NCBI GenBank assembly: GCA_039583875.1
Contig: CM077150.1
Coordinates: forward strand, 182,346,375 to 182,410,374
Direction: 5' to 3'
Source: Platanthera guangdongensis
Lineage: Eukaryota > Streptophyta > Magnoliopsida > Asparagales > Orchidaceae
Length of the DNA stretch: 64,000 nt
The notes under the pieces were generated by a model. That model saw only the letters and a program-made list of their open reading frames with translations, searched no databases and had not been told where the DNA came from. Below, piece by piece: positions 35,380 through 46,248 of the stretch; within the stretch, counting starts at the first letter, position 1, and each line of letters starts with the position of its first letter. A program made the translations under genes and the position numbers.

Positions 35380-38300
35380 ATGGCTACCTCTGCGGACTCT
35401 GTTGGCACGACAGTTCCTCCTTCTGACCGCCCGACCTCTCCAGGAAGTCCGCGACGAGCTTCGGATTACTACAATTTCTCTAACTGGCAAGAAAAACTTT
35501 GTGGAATGGGCACACTCGGTTCGCCGTGTCCTGCAGTCAAAGAGGTTCCTTCATCACTTAACTCAGGCCGTTATCGGTACCCCTACTGAGGAATGGTTAC
35601 GCAATGATGGTCGCGTGCAGACTTGGCTTCTTAACTCTCTTGATGACGAATCTTATCGCCTGGCCATGTACCATGAGACGGCCAAAGGCATGTGGGACGA
35701 GCTCCACACCCTCTACTCTGGCAAGGATAGTCTCCACCATCTGTATGACATCATCACTGCTCTCCAGTCCCTTGATAGCAGTGGCGCGACCGACCTGACA
35801 TCCTTTGTTGCTCAGGCTCGGTCTCTGGTTGAGGCTTGGATCCACCATCAGCCTCCTAATTTAGATCTTGCTGCTCAACGTACCCAAAAGGAAGCTGTGA
35901 GTATCGCCATGATGATGGCCCGGGTCCCGTCTCATCTTCACAGTGTCCGGGCTCACATCCTCTCCTCTACCGTTACACCATCTTTCTCCGATGTGTGCTC
36001 GATGCTTCTCAAAGTCTCACCGCCTCCGGATGTGCCCGGACTTCCTTCTCCGACCCTTGTTCAACAGGCACCCGTTCCCTTATTGCCTCTTCCCTCTTCT
36101 GCCCGTGGAGGCCGCTCTGATTCTCGCGGCCGGGGTCGGGGTGGCCGGTCTCGGCCTAAGTGCTCGTTCTGCTATAAAGATGAGCATCTTGAAGCCACGT
36201 GCTATCGCAAACATGTGCGACCTCCTCGTCCGCAGGCCCCTGCTGCTACTATCGACTCCGCTTCCCCTCGTACTGATCTCGACGAGGTTCGTCTTCAGCT
36301 CCAGCATCTCCATGGCCTGCTTAGCCGCCCGCCTGCCTCGGTTGCCTCTGCTGCCTCCATCTCCAATGAAGGTATCGCGTGCCTATCCTCTGGCCCGCGA
36401 TGGATCCTTGATTCTGGTGCCACTCATCATATCACCTCTGTTAGGCCGCCTCAGTACTTGTCTTCCCCTCACCCGAAGTACATTACTGTCGCTAATGGGG
36501 CATCGGTTCCCGTCTCTGGATGTGCTGATATTTCCCTCACTTCTCTCCTTCTGCGCTCGGCTCTACATGTTCCGGGCTCTCCTTTCAATTTACTGTCTGT
36601 TGGTCGCCTTATTACTGATTCTAATTAATCCGTGACATTTACTTCTTCTTCTTTTCTCATACAGGATCAGCAGACGCAGACTATCATTGGTAGAGGACGG
36701 CTGCAGAATAGGCTCTATCTTCTTGACGACTCTCCCACTGTCCTCGCATCTATCTCCTCTTCGGATTGGCATCGCCGTCTGGGTCATGCTCCTCTTCCAG
36801 TCCTCCGGAAGGCTCTTCCAGATGTTTCTCTTCCTGTTTTTCACTGCGACACATGTATTTTGGGCAAACAGCCCCGTTCATCGTTCCCTTCTCATTGTAC
36901 TCGGAGCTCCGCTCCTTTTATTTTGGTACACTCCGATATATGGGGTCCGTACAAATTTACTAGTATTTCTGGCTATCGGTATTTTCTTACTTTTATTGAT
37001 GATTACTCTCGCATGACGTGATTATATCTCCTCCGGGATCGCTCTGAACTTCCCCGCGTCTTCCGGGCTTTCATACTTGAGACTCGCACTCAGTTCTCTG
37101 CGCCCATTCGTACTATTCGTACTGACAATGCGCGGGAGTACACCAGTCATACCTTCGCCACTCTCTGCTCTGAGTTCGGCATTATTCACCAAACCTCGTG
37201 TCCATACACTCCACAACAGAATGGTGTCGCCGAGCGCAAGAATCGTCACCTTCTTGATGTCGCTCGCTCCCTTATGCTTCAAATGCGGGTTCCCAAACCA
37301 TACTGGAACTACGCGCTCTCCACGGCTTGCTTTCTCATCAACCGCCTCCCTTCTTCCGTACTCTAGTATGCTACTCCCTTCAGCCTCCTCTTTCCCACTA
37401 CTCTGCCTTTTCCCGTTCCTCCACGGGTGTTTGGGTGTACCTGCTACGTTCACCACCTTGGTCCCTCCACGGACAAGTTGGATCCTCGTGCCGCCAAGCA
37501 TATCTTTGTGGGCTACTCGCGCACTCAAAAGGGTTATGTATGTTATTCGCCTGCTACCCGCAAGGTTACTATCTCGGCTGACGTGACTTTCCGTGAAGAT
37601 ATTTCTTTCTTCCCTGATCTGGATGTCGCTCCGAGTCCAGATCCCGTCGTTCGTCCTGTCATTCCTGCTCCTCACTCCTCATCTTCTCCTCCTTCCCAAC
37701 CTCCTGTCCGTCCACCACCACCGGTTATCCGGGTCTATTCTCGTCGCTCTCCTCATCCCGTTGCCTCTCTGCAGTCGGCTTCGCTCTCTGGTGCTCCGCT
37801 ACCTGCTGCTCCGGCTCCCGCCTCTACCGCTCATCCGATGGCAAATTACGTCTCTCTCCATCGCCTCTCTCCATCTCTTCTTCACTTTGCCACCTCCTTA
37901 TCCTCTGTTTCGGTCCCTACCTCTTTGCAGGAGGCGCTTCACCATCCTGGCTGGCGGGCTGCCATGGACGAAGAAATGACGGCCCTCTGGGCCAACCAGA
38001 CCTGGGTCTTGGTTCCCTTACCTCCCGGTCAGCACCCTGTTGGGTGTAAATGGGTGTTCGTCATCAAGCATGCTCCGGATGTCACTATTGCCCGCCTGAA
38101 GGCCCGTCTAGTGGCCCGTGGCTTCACACAACAGGAGGGCCTCGACTATGAGGAAACCTTCTCTCCGGTGGCCAAGCTTAACACTGTCCACGTTCTTCTC
38201 TCCGTCGCGGTGCACCGCCACTGGCCCCTTCATCAGCTCGATATCAAGAACGCCTTTTTGAATGACGACCTCCAGGAAACCGTCTACATGCGCCAACCGC

Positions 38301-39361
38301 CCGGGTTTGAGACCACGGGGGAGTCTCGGGTATGTCTTCTCAAAAAATCCATTTATGGTCTCAAACAGTCCCCTCGGGCGTGGTTTGACAAGTTCAACAA
38401 GGTGGTTCGGGACATGGGGTTCACTCAGAGTTCTGCAGATTTCTCCCTTTTTACCCGACACCGGGCCACTGACACCGTCCTTCTGTTGGTTTATGTTGAT
38501 GATATCCTTCTCACTGGGGATGACTCTAAGGGGATTCAAGAGGTCAAACAACATCTGAGCACTGTTTTTCAGACTAAAGACCTGGGGCAACTTCACTACT
38601 TCCTTGGTATCGAGATCGCATGGCGGCCGGACGGGTTGGTAATCTCCCAACGAAAGTACTGTCTCGATCTTCTCAAAGATGCTGGTCAGTCTGGTTGCAA
38701 GCCAGCTTGTACCCCGATGGAGACAAATCACAAACTGTGCGCTCATGCTTCGGATGACGATTTGCTGCTTCCGAATCCGGAATACTATCGCCGCCTTGTG
38801 GGAAAGTTGATCTATCTAACGGTCACGAGGCCGGATATATCGTTTGCAGTTGGGGTTGTCAGTCGGTTCATGCATGCCCCCCGGGCTTCTCATCTCCAGG
38901 AGGTTGAACGAATTCTCCGATACCTTAAGGGAGCTCCGGGTCAAGGACTGGTTTACAAAACCTCTGACTCTGCTCCCGCATTGGTTGCCTATTCTGATGC
39001 CGATTATGCGGGTTCCCTGGATGATCGGAGGTCAACAAGTGGGTTCTGTACTTATTTTGGTGGTCATCTTATTACATGGAAAAGTAAGAAACAAGCTGTG
39101 GTAGCCCGTTACTCTGCAGAAGCTGAATACCAATCGATGACCTCGGTTGTCTCAGAACTCACATGGCTTGAAAGTCTCCTTACTGACCTGGGAGTAAAAC
39201 TCCCCTCCTCTGCTGTTCTATTTTGTGATAGTCAAGCCGCCATACACATAGTAAAGAATCCGGTGTTTCATGAGCGCACAAAACATATCGCAGTTGACTG
39301 TCACAAAGGCCTTATCAAGTACCCTGTTCTACCAGTGCTTGTCCAAGCTGGGTGCATATGA
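35380..39361 (+). pseudogene. Copia A gag-pol with three stops
   Basis: The likely start ATG at 35380 (MATSADSVG) is in frame 1. Gag continues in frame 2 after a shift near 35435-35455 (ISLTGKKNFVEWAHSV). Gag zinc knuckle CSFCYKDEHLEATC is at 36161-36202 and protease WILDSGATHHIT at 36401-36436. In-frame stops are TAA 36626, TGA 37019 (where Trp is expected before LYLLRDRSEL) and TAG 37364. Integrase spans about 36750-37620, with RTIRTDNAREYTSH and QQNGVAERKNRHLLDV. An uninterrupted RT-RNase H frame then runs to 39361, with YVDDILLTG at 38492 and FCDSQAAIHIVKN near 39220. After IAVDCHK the RNase H tail is shortened and frameshifted. All catalytic motifs survive, but the polyprotein cannot be read through. 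Confidence 0.88.
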
Positions 39362-39387
39362 CCTATACGCTACAACTTGCGGGGGAG

Positions 39388-39570
39388 TGTTAGAAAAGCC
39401 CATTTAAACTAGGCCCATTTTATAGTTTTTATTGTTTTTCTCTCCTCTCTTTAGTCCCACATTGTGTATAGGACTTTCCTCTCTCTTTCTCTCATCTATA
39501 TATTTGTACTCATTCTTTGTATTTGTACTAAGTGGACATATATACAAGGTTGGCTTTTTCCATCTCTACA
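39388..39570 (+). mobile_element. Copia A 3' LTR (183 bp)
   Basis: Same length and ends as the 5' LTR. Differences include TATGCC/TAGGCC, a small cluster near AACATT/AGTTTT, and CTATTTC/CTCTTTC. Confidence 0.9.
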
Positions 39571-41086
39571 ATCAAGAAGATATATCGAGTATATTACAGA
39601 GGCAAATTGAAATGTGTCGGATCAGAGATATCGAGTACTCACTTAGGATAAACCATCCTCTGACACCAGTATTTTCCAAGTAAAAAAATGTGCATTACGA
39701 GCATGATATATCAAAACACCAATCACATACTTGTTAATCAAAATTCGTTAGAATTATTATCATCATACTTGTTGCTCGTGTTCAATATTCTATCATTATT
39801 CTCATTATTCATCAAACGAGATGCAAATCATCAAATTGAATATCCAATTAACTATCATTCACTAACTCGTCTTCTATTTATCCAAATATCATCATTTACA
39901 TTCACAATTCGTGCTAATCCTATCCCGTGAACCTCAAACTAGTAACAAGTCTAATAAAAGATTTGATGTCTAAATTATTTGACGAAACAAACAATCAAGG
40001 GTTGATTCATATAAATGTAAGATCAGACAATACAATTAAGTTCAATATTTGCAAGAGAGAAATGATCTCTACTTGCCTGAAGGAGGCTGAATCTGGCGGA
40101 GACGGCTAAACGACGCTAGCAAAATTGACACTACTCAAGCGAACCTGTTCAAGATCGACGAAAACGATACAACAAATTATCACTACGCTAACAGACAATT
40201 ATTATCGCAAAAATCAAATAAGAGAGGGGTTGAGAAATTTACCCCCCTCCAAGTGAGGGGAGAGTAGACACATGCGGAGACGGAGACTTGGCGACGCTTG
40301 GGTATGGAAAAACCCTAATTTGGAGAGGACTTCACATGATTATCACCAACTGAATCGAGGAGCGCCGCCGTAAAACACGAACATATCACAGTTAGACAAT
40401 TACAATATGGGCAAAAATATAATACATAACAAACAAGCAATTGGGGCGTAGAAACCACCAAATGAAATTAATAAAAATCCAAATAGAGGGGAAAAGAGGA
40501 GGTTCTTACCCAAGGAAGTCCAATCCGAGCTCAAGGAGGAAACCCTAGGCGCTCTTCTTGGATTCCACGACCAACACAAAGAAGACGAGGCGAAATCGAA
40601 GCCCACGAAAGAGGGGAAACAACTGCCGGAGGGAGAGAGGGGTTGACGGCCCCCAAGGGAGGGGAGAGCAGTCTGCTCTTGGAGAGGGAGAGGCCATGAC
40701 TGTCGGCCCTAGCAGAGGAGGAGCAACCACAGGTGACTACCAGCTATGGAGCAGCAGGGAGAGCACGACTGCTGCGGGGTGGTGAGGAGAGGACGGCGTC
40801 CTGAGACGGAGGAGGATCCATAGGAGTTGTCGTCGGCTTGGGGAAGCGGGGAAGGCGCTGACGGAAATGGAAGCAACGATCGGGAGCGGGGGCTGCTGTG
40901 CACGGAAGCCCTAGTCCGAACGAATGAAAAACATGGGAGTGGGGGGTTTGCGGGATCGGGAATAAGAGGAGGGGCTGGCTCGGTTATGAAATAATAAGGG
41001 GATTAAAGTTTTTTTGTTATTATAAATGTCATTAAGAGAAAACCCCTAATTTTAATTTAATATAAAATATGGGTTGTTACAATTAT

Positions 41087-41242
41087 TACACACCGATTTG
41101 CAAAATTTTCTTTTTATTTTCAATTTGAGAGTGGGTTTTTAACTTCTTCTATGTCCCCCTTTTGATTTATAAGAGTTTTGATATTGGTGTGGGCCCTAGT
41201 CCTAATCCACCGGTTATAAAATATTCTAACAACCGGTAATAA
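41087..41242 (-). mobile_element. SIRE-like gag/leader remnant beyond the large derivative
   Basis: On the minus strand the Lys-rich reading just above 41086 joins to the gag coiled-coil end at 29605 when the large derivative and one ATTAT are removed. The sequence is eroded, and the call is mainly positional. Confidence 0.4.
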
Positions 41243-41378
41243 TGGTGCTTCATGATCTCGTTTTTCATGAGGTACAAGGGATTAGTAGACCTTCGTTATT
41301 TACTGGATCAGATTATAACTACTGGAGATCTAGAATGCGGTATTTTCTTATGACTTTAGATATAACCGGTGCATAGAG
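41243..41378 (+). pseudogene. Copia gag N-terminus on the opposite strand (inverted segment)
   Basis: A plus-strand frame starts at ATG 41243 and contains GISRPSLFTGSDYNYWRSRM followed by RYFL, the hallmark N-terminal segment of Copia gag. It stops at TAG (41376-41378). The LTR, primer site and pol around it all read on the minus strand, so this piece is either locally inverted or comes from another copy. Confidence 0.65.
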
Positions 41379-41389
41379 ATGTTTGACTA

Positions 41390-41409
41390 GTGCACGGAAG
41401 CCCTAGTCC
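41390..41409. repeat. 20-bp exact copy of the large-derivative LTR
   Basis: GTGCACGGAAGCCCTAGTCC here is identical to 40898-40917 inside the LTR 480 bp away. It sits next to the inverted gag piece. Confidence 0.8.
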
Positions 41410-41463
41410 TCATATGGTAATTTGCTTTTCATTAACTTCTTTCTATGCTCAATCCAAGCCCAG

Positions 41464-41475
41464 ACTCTGATACCA
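41464..41475 (-). other. SIRE-like primer binding site
   Basis: Minus strand TGGTATCAGAGT follows the LTR end ATCCAAAAAG. It is complementary to initiator tRNA-Met. Confidence 0.7.
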
Positions 41476-41476
41476 C

Positions 41477-42772
41477 TTTTTGGATCTGTAGATGCCTTTA
41501 GCGGGGGGGGGGGGGGGGAGGTGGAATAAGAGTTTTTAGAAATTTTAAGCTCGAGTAAAAAGAGAGTTATAAGATGAAATTTTTTTACGAATATTTTAAT
41601 GAAGGCTTCGTTTTTATCATTTTGTGAAAATAACCTTTATAGAGATGTTTTTAAGGAGAGGTTAAATCTCTGTTACTGCCGCCAACGGTAAGTGCTACAG
41701 AGATTTCCCTTTTTACTTGGAATAAAAAGAAAAAAAATATGATGAGTAAATAGAGAACGAAATAATATTATTTCAAGAAAAATGTTAACAAAACTTGACT
41801 CCAATCACATTTGAAATCGACATGATCGTAGAAATTCTTTTGGTTTTTAATGCCGACCCTTCTCCCAAGGACCGGTTGGCTTTAGCCTATCTCTCCCCAG
41901 GTATGGCCTGGAGCCGCCCCTAGATCTAACCCTAGACCTAGTTGCTACCACTCGCGGCGAATTCCCCCTATTTCTCGCAAGGCCTAATCGCTAACTCATG
42001 CGGCGAATTCACAACCAACAAAAAGATAATACAAAGAGATATAAGAATGAAATTTGAAATAAAAGTTCCTCAATAGAAGTGTTCAAAGTTGAGATTGAAG
42101 GCACGTGTAGAGTAAGCATGTTGAATCCTCCTTCATGTTCTTTTCCTTCACGAACGGTGTTAGGAGTTCTCTGGACTTTAGGGAAGAGGGCTTTTATGAA
42201 ATATTGAAGTTATGGTTCTGGTTCGTGTTCGTGGAAAGGAAGAGATCCGCTCTTTAAATAGACTCAGGATCCTACAGCCAACGGTTAGGTTACCACTGGG
42301 CGGTATCCTATAAGGAAGGTGAGAGGCACACAGATCGAGCCCAAAATGGTAGACGCACTGCTCTAATTTAGGTAATCCCTCTTACCACGCCTCTGTAAGT
42401 GTTACCGTGCTGCATTAGCAATATATTCTCTGGGCCGTCGGATCTCCTTCCCCATTTACTCCTCAATCAGCTGTGGAATGGCAGGCCTTCCATAAGTTTA
42501 CTCCACACGTTAACTGTTTCTACACCGCGACAAGACTTGCTAACTATGACCTTCTAGCCGATATTCCCGTCTAGCCGATTGCTAACGCTAGTGGCAAATG
42601 TTATTGCTCCACACTAGCCCTTTGTTCAGAGCATCAATTTTATTTTGCATTGTACGCATATGAGTATTGAACTTGTAGTTTCTGCACACTATAACCACAC
42701 GACATGCATAATCAAATACATAATAACATTTGTTATTCTCAAATCAAGAGATGTGGAATGCTTGTTCCAACA
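41477..42772 (-). mobile_element. SIRE-like 5' LTR (about 1.3 kb)
   Basis: Non-coding. One edge is fixed by the primer site. The other is set at 42772, where the minus strand begins TGTTGGAACAAGC and where similarity to the 3' LTR stub (15998-16124) ends. A G homopolymer lies at about 41504-41518. The LTR is interrupted by no other element I can see. TSD not determined. Confidence 0.55.
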
Positions 42773-43558
42773 CACTAACCATCTCTACTTGCTGCATTTC
42801 GTTCTTCTATTTTTGTCGCTTTTAATGAAAGTTGAACTTTTCCGGTGCAAGAAACATTATGCTGCCATTATCTTCCTTCTATTGCCAGCTTTCTTCTTGC
42901 ATATCAACTGTCTGGCAGGAAGAAATAAGCTCCTTGCAGATTCTCACGCAGATCAATTGCCTAACAAGACATCTTCAGTCTAACAGAAGATGAGAAACAA
43001 TTGACCTAGAACATGTTAGTTCGAGTAGGAAATGAAACCCTTCTTGAACTGAAAAGAAAAAATTGTCAGTTTCCTCTCCATTGATAAGATCTCCCTATGC
43101 AGATCTCTTGGGCAGAAGGAAAACTCCAATTGGGCAAGGAGTAAAAATTTTGTGGATCAGAAAAGGATTCTGTCGAGTAAATTTTTTAGTTCTAACTTGC
43201 TGTAGGCAGACAAAACACTCTATGATTCTTTCACATGTTCATATGTCGAGCAGGAAAAAGTGGATTCTTTTGCGAGCTCCTTTTCACGCTGACTGTCACA
43301 ATGCAATTCCTTCACGTAGTTTCTGTCAAGTAGGAAAAAAATATTCACTGCAAATTACTTCATCCAGTTCTCCATCGATCAAGAAGGGGTTTCCGTAGAT
43401 ATCTAGTAGTGAACTTTTGATAGCTGATCTTCGAGAAGGGAGAGGAAGCACATGTCCATGAAAACACCCGGTATCTATCCATGATCCATCCTTCTAATAA
43501 TCAGATGAGGAGCCTGACCTCCCTCCATCCAGACACCAATGACAAGTTAATGAACTTT
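42773..43558. other. Unassigned sequence
   Basis: No recognised gene on either strand. Plus-strand frames at 42645-42983 and 43063-43398 are open but have no domain. On the minus strand it could be the leader of the LTR element suggested by the primer-like site at 43558. Confidence 0.35.
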
Positions 43559-43840
43559 CTCTGATACCACCCGATGGCATTCACAAGATGCTAGATGAAG
43601 AATACCATTAAAAACACAAATTTTTTTATTCATAAAACTATTTTTAGCACACCCTTCAGCTTTAAATATAAAGATTATTAAACTATATTTTAGGTCCTCT
43701 TAGTAGGTCCTCTACATTCTTACAAAATAAATTACATTCTTACAAAATCAATTACTAAACTATATCCTAATATAAAGATTATTAAACTTCCTCTTAGTTA
43801 TCCAGATTCGCAGCCATATCGAGTAGCTCCATGAATTTGA
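43558..43840 (-). mobile_element. Possible LTR fragment with primer-like site
   Basis: CTCTGATACCACC near 43559 reads on the minus strand as GGTGGTATCAGAG, a Copia-type primer site. The AT-rich DNA to its right has ATATAAAGATTATTAAACT twice (about 43666 and 43781) and looks like a reversed LTR. Ends are not defined. Confidence 0.35.
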
Positions 43841-44033
43841 TGGCTAAGATGAATGCATTAGGGAACATGTTTGCTCAGTTTATTGTGAGTGAGCGAGTGA
43901 TTCTTTCTGTAGAGAGGGCTGTTGATGATTTTACTAATTTTCTACTTGCCCAACTATGTTATGCTACTTTCTTGTTGAATATGAGATTTTTGCAGGAAGC
44001 GTTTTAGCCTGATATGGCCTTATTATATTGCAG

Positions 44034-44739
44034 GTATCGCATTCTAATTGATAAGAACGCTCCTGTCTGCTCTTTTCATCCAAATGAACTGGCAACTTTG
44101 CAGTGCATAGGTTGTGTCAAAACAAAAGTACCTACTGCCAAGAGTTACCATTGTACATCCAAATGTTTCTTAGATTCTTGGAAACACCACCTTGCTTTAC
44201 ATGGACGTGCTAGCAAGGTGAATGAAAGTGGACAGGAAGAATTGGCTGTGCGGACTAGTAGTGGTTTATCAGATGCTGTAAACACTAGCTCAACACCATT
44301 ATATACTCCAAATATTTCAGAAAAAAGTGGAAGTGAATCCGTGTTCGTAGTGGGGCATTCTAGAACCTACACTCCCACAGCTGATGATGTTGGTCATGTG
44401 TTAAAGTTGGAATGCATACCAGTAAATGCAGAGAATAGAATACCTATTGGTATTTCAAAACAAGTTGCAACATCTCGTGTGATTCCAGCCCCCTCTCCAC
44501 GCCCTCGGCGCATGATTAAAGTTGGTGGTTCTGATTTTCTCACGCATTTGGATCGCAATGGTCGGAGTGCATCATCTGGTACCTTTACAGTACTCTCATA
44601 TAACGTTCTTGCTGATCAGTATGCAACAAGCGACCTGTACGGCTACTGCCCTTCCTGGGCCCTTGCGTGGCCTTATCGGAGGCAGAATTTGTTGAAAGAA
44701 ATTTTAGGCTACCGTGCTGACATTGTTTGTCTTCAAGAG
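44034..44739 (+). CDS. CCR4: CCR4-type deadenylase homologue, internal exon
   Basis: CCR4 homologues are the exonuclease subunit of the CCR4-NOT complex and shorten mRNA poly(A) tails in the cytoplasm. This exon starts after TATTATATTGCAG (44021-44033) and ends at CTTCAAGAG before the donor GTACAT (44740). It is open throughout. It encodes the MYND-like zinc-finger region of plant CCR4 homologues 1/2 (VCSFHPNELATLQCIGCVKT, AKSYHCTSKCFLDSWKHH), a Ser-rich linker, and the start of the exonuclease-endonuclease-phosphatase domain: FTVLSYNVLADQYATSDLYG with the conserved Asn, and IVCLQE with the catalytic Glu. The first exon and the rest of the nuclease domain are not recognisable in the window. 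The gene either has very long repeat-filled introns or is a fragment. Confidence 0.85.
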
Positions 44740-45413
44740 GTACATATGTATTCATTTGCTTGAACTTTTATCAGCATTGGCAGTTCATGCAATCTGTCAA
44801 TTTGGATCTGCCTCTGTATGATTGGCTTCTAGTTTGCCTTAAGTCATTCATTTTTTATATTAACTAATACATATAAGTACACAACAAATCATACACTTCT
44901 AGTTTCCAGGAATCAGTATTTGTTTTTCATGTTCGTGTACTACATGCTTATCAAGTCAAAAGCGTGCTTCCAAATGAGTAGTTTGTAATAATATAGAGCT
45001 GTTCCTGATCACAACTCACTTGTTTATAAGGGCTTGAAAATATGATAGCTAAGTGCTACCGTCAAACCAAATACGAAGTAGATTAATTGAAATTGCATAC
45101 AATATTTTGAGGTATGCTCGGTATGTAACTCTTGAGGTCAAGATCCCTCTAAGGGCTCTTCTCACGTACGGGAGCTTAAGGCTTAGTTTGAAAGAGTTGT
45201 TGATGATGGAAGAGGTACTAATCGAATAGAGCTGACGAAAGTAGTTGTTTCTAAAAAACTTAGCTTTGCTATAAAACTGTTTGGATGAAATGGACTTTGA
45301 AGCGATGTTCTAGAAGCTGTTTTCAAAAAATTGTTTGGCAAAAGTAGAGTTTTGTTAGCTGTTTTTTTCTATTTATTATAACCTTCTTTTTCAATACAAA
45401 AATAATTTTAAAC
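44740..45413 (+). other. Presumed CCR4 intron, first part
   Basis: No coding homology. The expected next exon (starting after LQE) is not seen. Phrases such as AAAAAATTGTTTGGCAAAAG (about 45328) resemble worn MITE ends but cannot be delimited. Confidence 0.5.
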
Positions 45414-46248
45414 CTAGGAAGCACCGGTACGGGTATGTGTATCGGGTACGATACGTGCCCGGTATGACGGTATGCCAAATTTTAAAAAACAAGGATATGA
45501 GTACGACATGATACATTATAACAAATTATATATATATATATCACAAATGTAATAAATAGTTCTCAAAATTTCGAAACATCAAACATAAATCATAACTTGA
45601 AGTACAAATGCACAAATCGATGCAACATAATATGAAATTTTCAAACATTAAACATTTGTAAATATTACAAAATATAACATCTTTTATGTTTAACAAAAAG
45701 AAATAAAATTAAACTTAAATTTATCCATCAGTCTTTTTTCTTCTTCCTCTTTATTGTTGGAGATCAACATCTTCAATCTTCAGTTAGTCTGGAGATAAGT
45801 TTGTCATTTGTTAATAACTTGCATCGTATCAACACGTACTTGTAACAAAAACATTCCAGTACCAGAAACATACTTCGTACATGCACAACTTAATTGGACG
45901 TACCAACGCTTTCTATCATAGAGCCAACTTTTGTTTACTCTAGAAAAATAGACTCCCATCACAATATGCAGAATGATGTGCTAAGTTCAAGTGTGTCCAC
46001 AAGTGTATCCGTCGAGTATCGGGTACGGATCGCGATCCGGATCATAGGATCTTATGATCCTACGATCCAGATTTTGTAAATCGATCCTGATTTTATAATC
46101 CGGTCCTCGATCCGACCATATTATTTAATCCGATCCCATCTCAAAACAATCTCATCTAGGATCTCGATCCTGACAACCTTGCGTACCGGTACCAGATACG
46201 TATCCGGTACGGGTACTCTACCTTCGGGTAATTATCCGTGCTTCATAG
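45414..46248. mobile_element. Non-autonomous TIR transposon, copy 2 (8-bp TSD)
   Basis: The ends CTAGGAAGCACCGG and CCGTGCTTCATAG match those of copy 1 (4718-5306). Flanking octamers TTTTAAAC (45406-45413) and TTTTGGAC (46249-46256) agree at 6 of 8. Its left subterminal region (GGTATGCCAAATTTTAAAAA) is the reverse complement of the right end of copy 1, so the copies are inverted relative to each other. At 835 bp it is longer, with an extra block near 46015-46175 rich in GATCC/ATCCGATC. No transposase. Confidence 0.78.

Larger units (their letters stand above)
34409..39575 (+). mobile_element. Copia A, nearly intact short-LTR element with TSD
   Basis: Outline: TSD ATCAA (34409-34413), 5' LTR 34414-34596, primer site 34597-34608, leader, gag-pol, polypurine tract TTGCGGGGGAG (39377-39387), 3' LTR 39388-39570, TSD ATCAA (39571-39575). 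The sister LTR of the host (about 30676) has the single uninterrupted ATCAA. The two 183-bp LTRs differ at about five positions by eye, so this insertion is much younger than its host. The short LTRs and sequence place it with Copia B, in an Ale/Retrofit-like family (inference). Confidence 0.92.
33345..41081 (-). mobile_element. 5' LTR of the large derivative, interrupted by Copia A
   Basis: Pieces 33345-34413 and 39576-41081 together make about 2575 bp and align with 29611-32170 end to end. The break coincides exactly with Copia A and its ATCAA duplication. Confidence 0.85.
29606..41086 (-). mobile_element. Large LTR retrotransposon derivative (Gypsy type), full outline
   Basis: A minus-strand element bounded by the direct repeat ATTAT (29606-29610 and 41082-41086). 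It has two long LTRs (29611-32170 and 33345-41081), the latter split by Copia A. The internal region is only 1174 bp and non-coding. On the minus strand the LTR runs from TGTAACAACCC to CGGGTCGTGACA. The primer site GTTAGTATCAGAGGG and a purine tract before the 3' LTR are Gypsy-like. It cannot encode its own proteins, so it fits the large-retrotransposon-derivative class. It lies in gag of the SIRE-like element. Confidence 0.85.

Noticed and set aside
36080..38746. Minus-strand frames opposite Copia A pol
   Set aside because: They are shadows of the plus-strand RT/integrase coding sequence.
45180..45413. Possible additional MITE end (GTTTGGCAAAAG phrases)
   Set aside because: I could not find a matching inverted end or target duplication on the other side of TIR copy 2.
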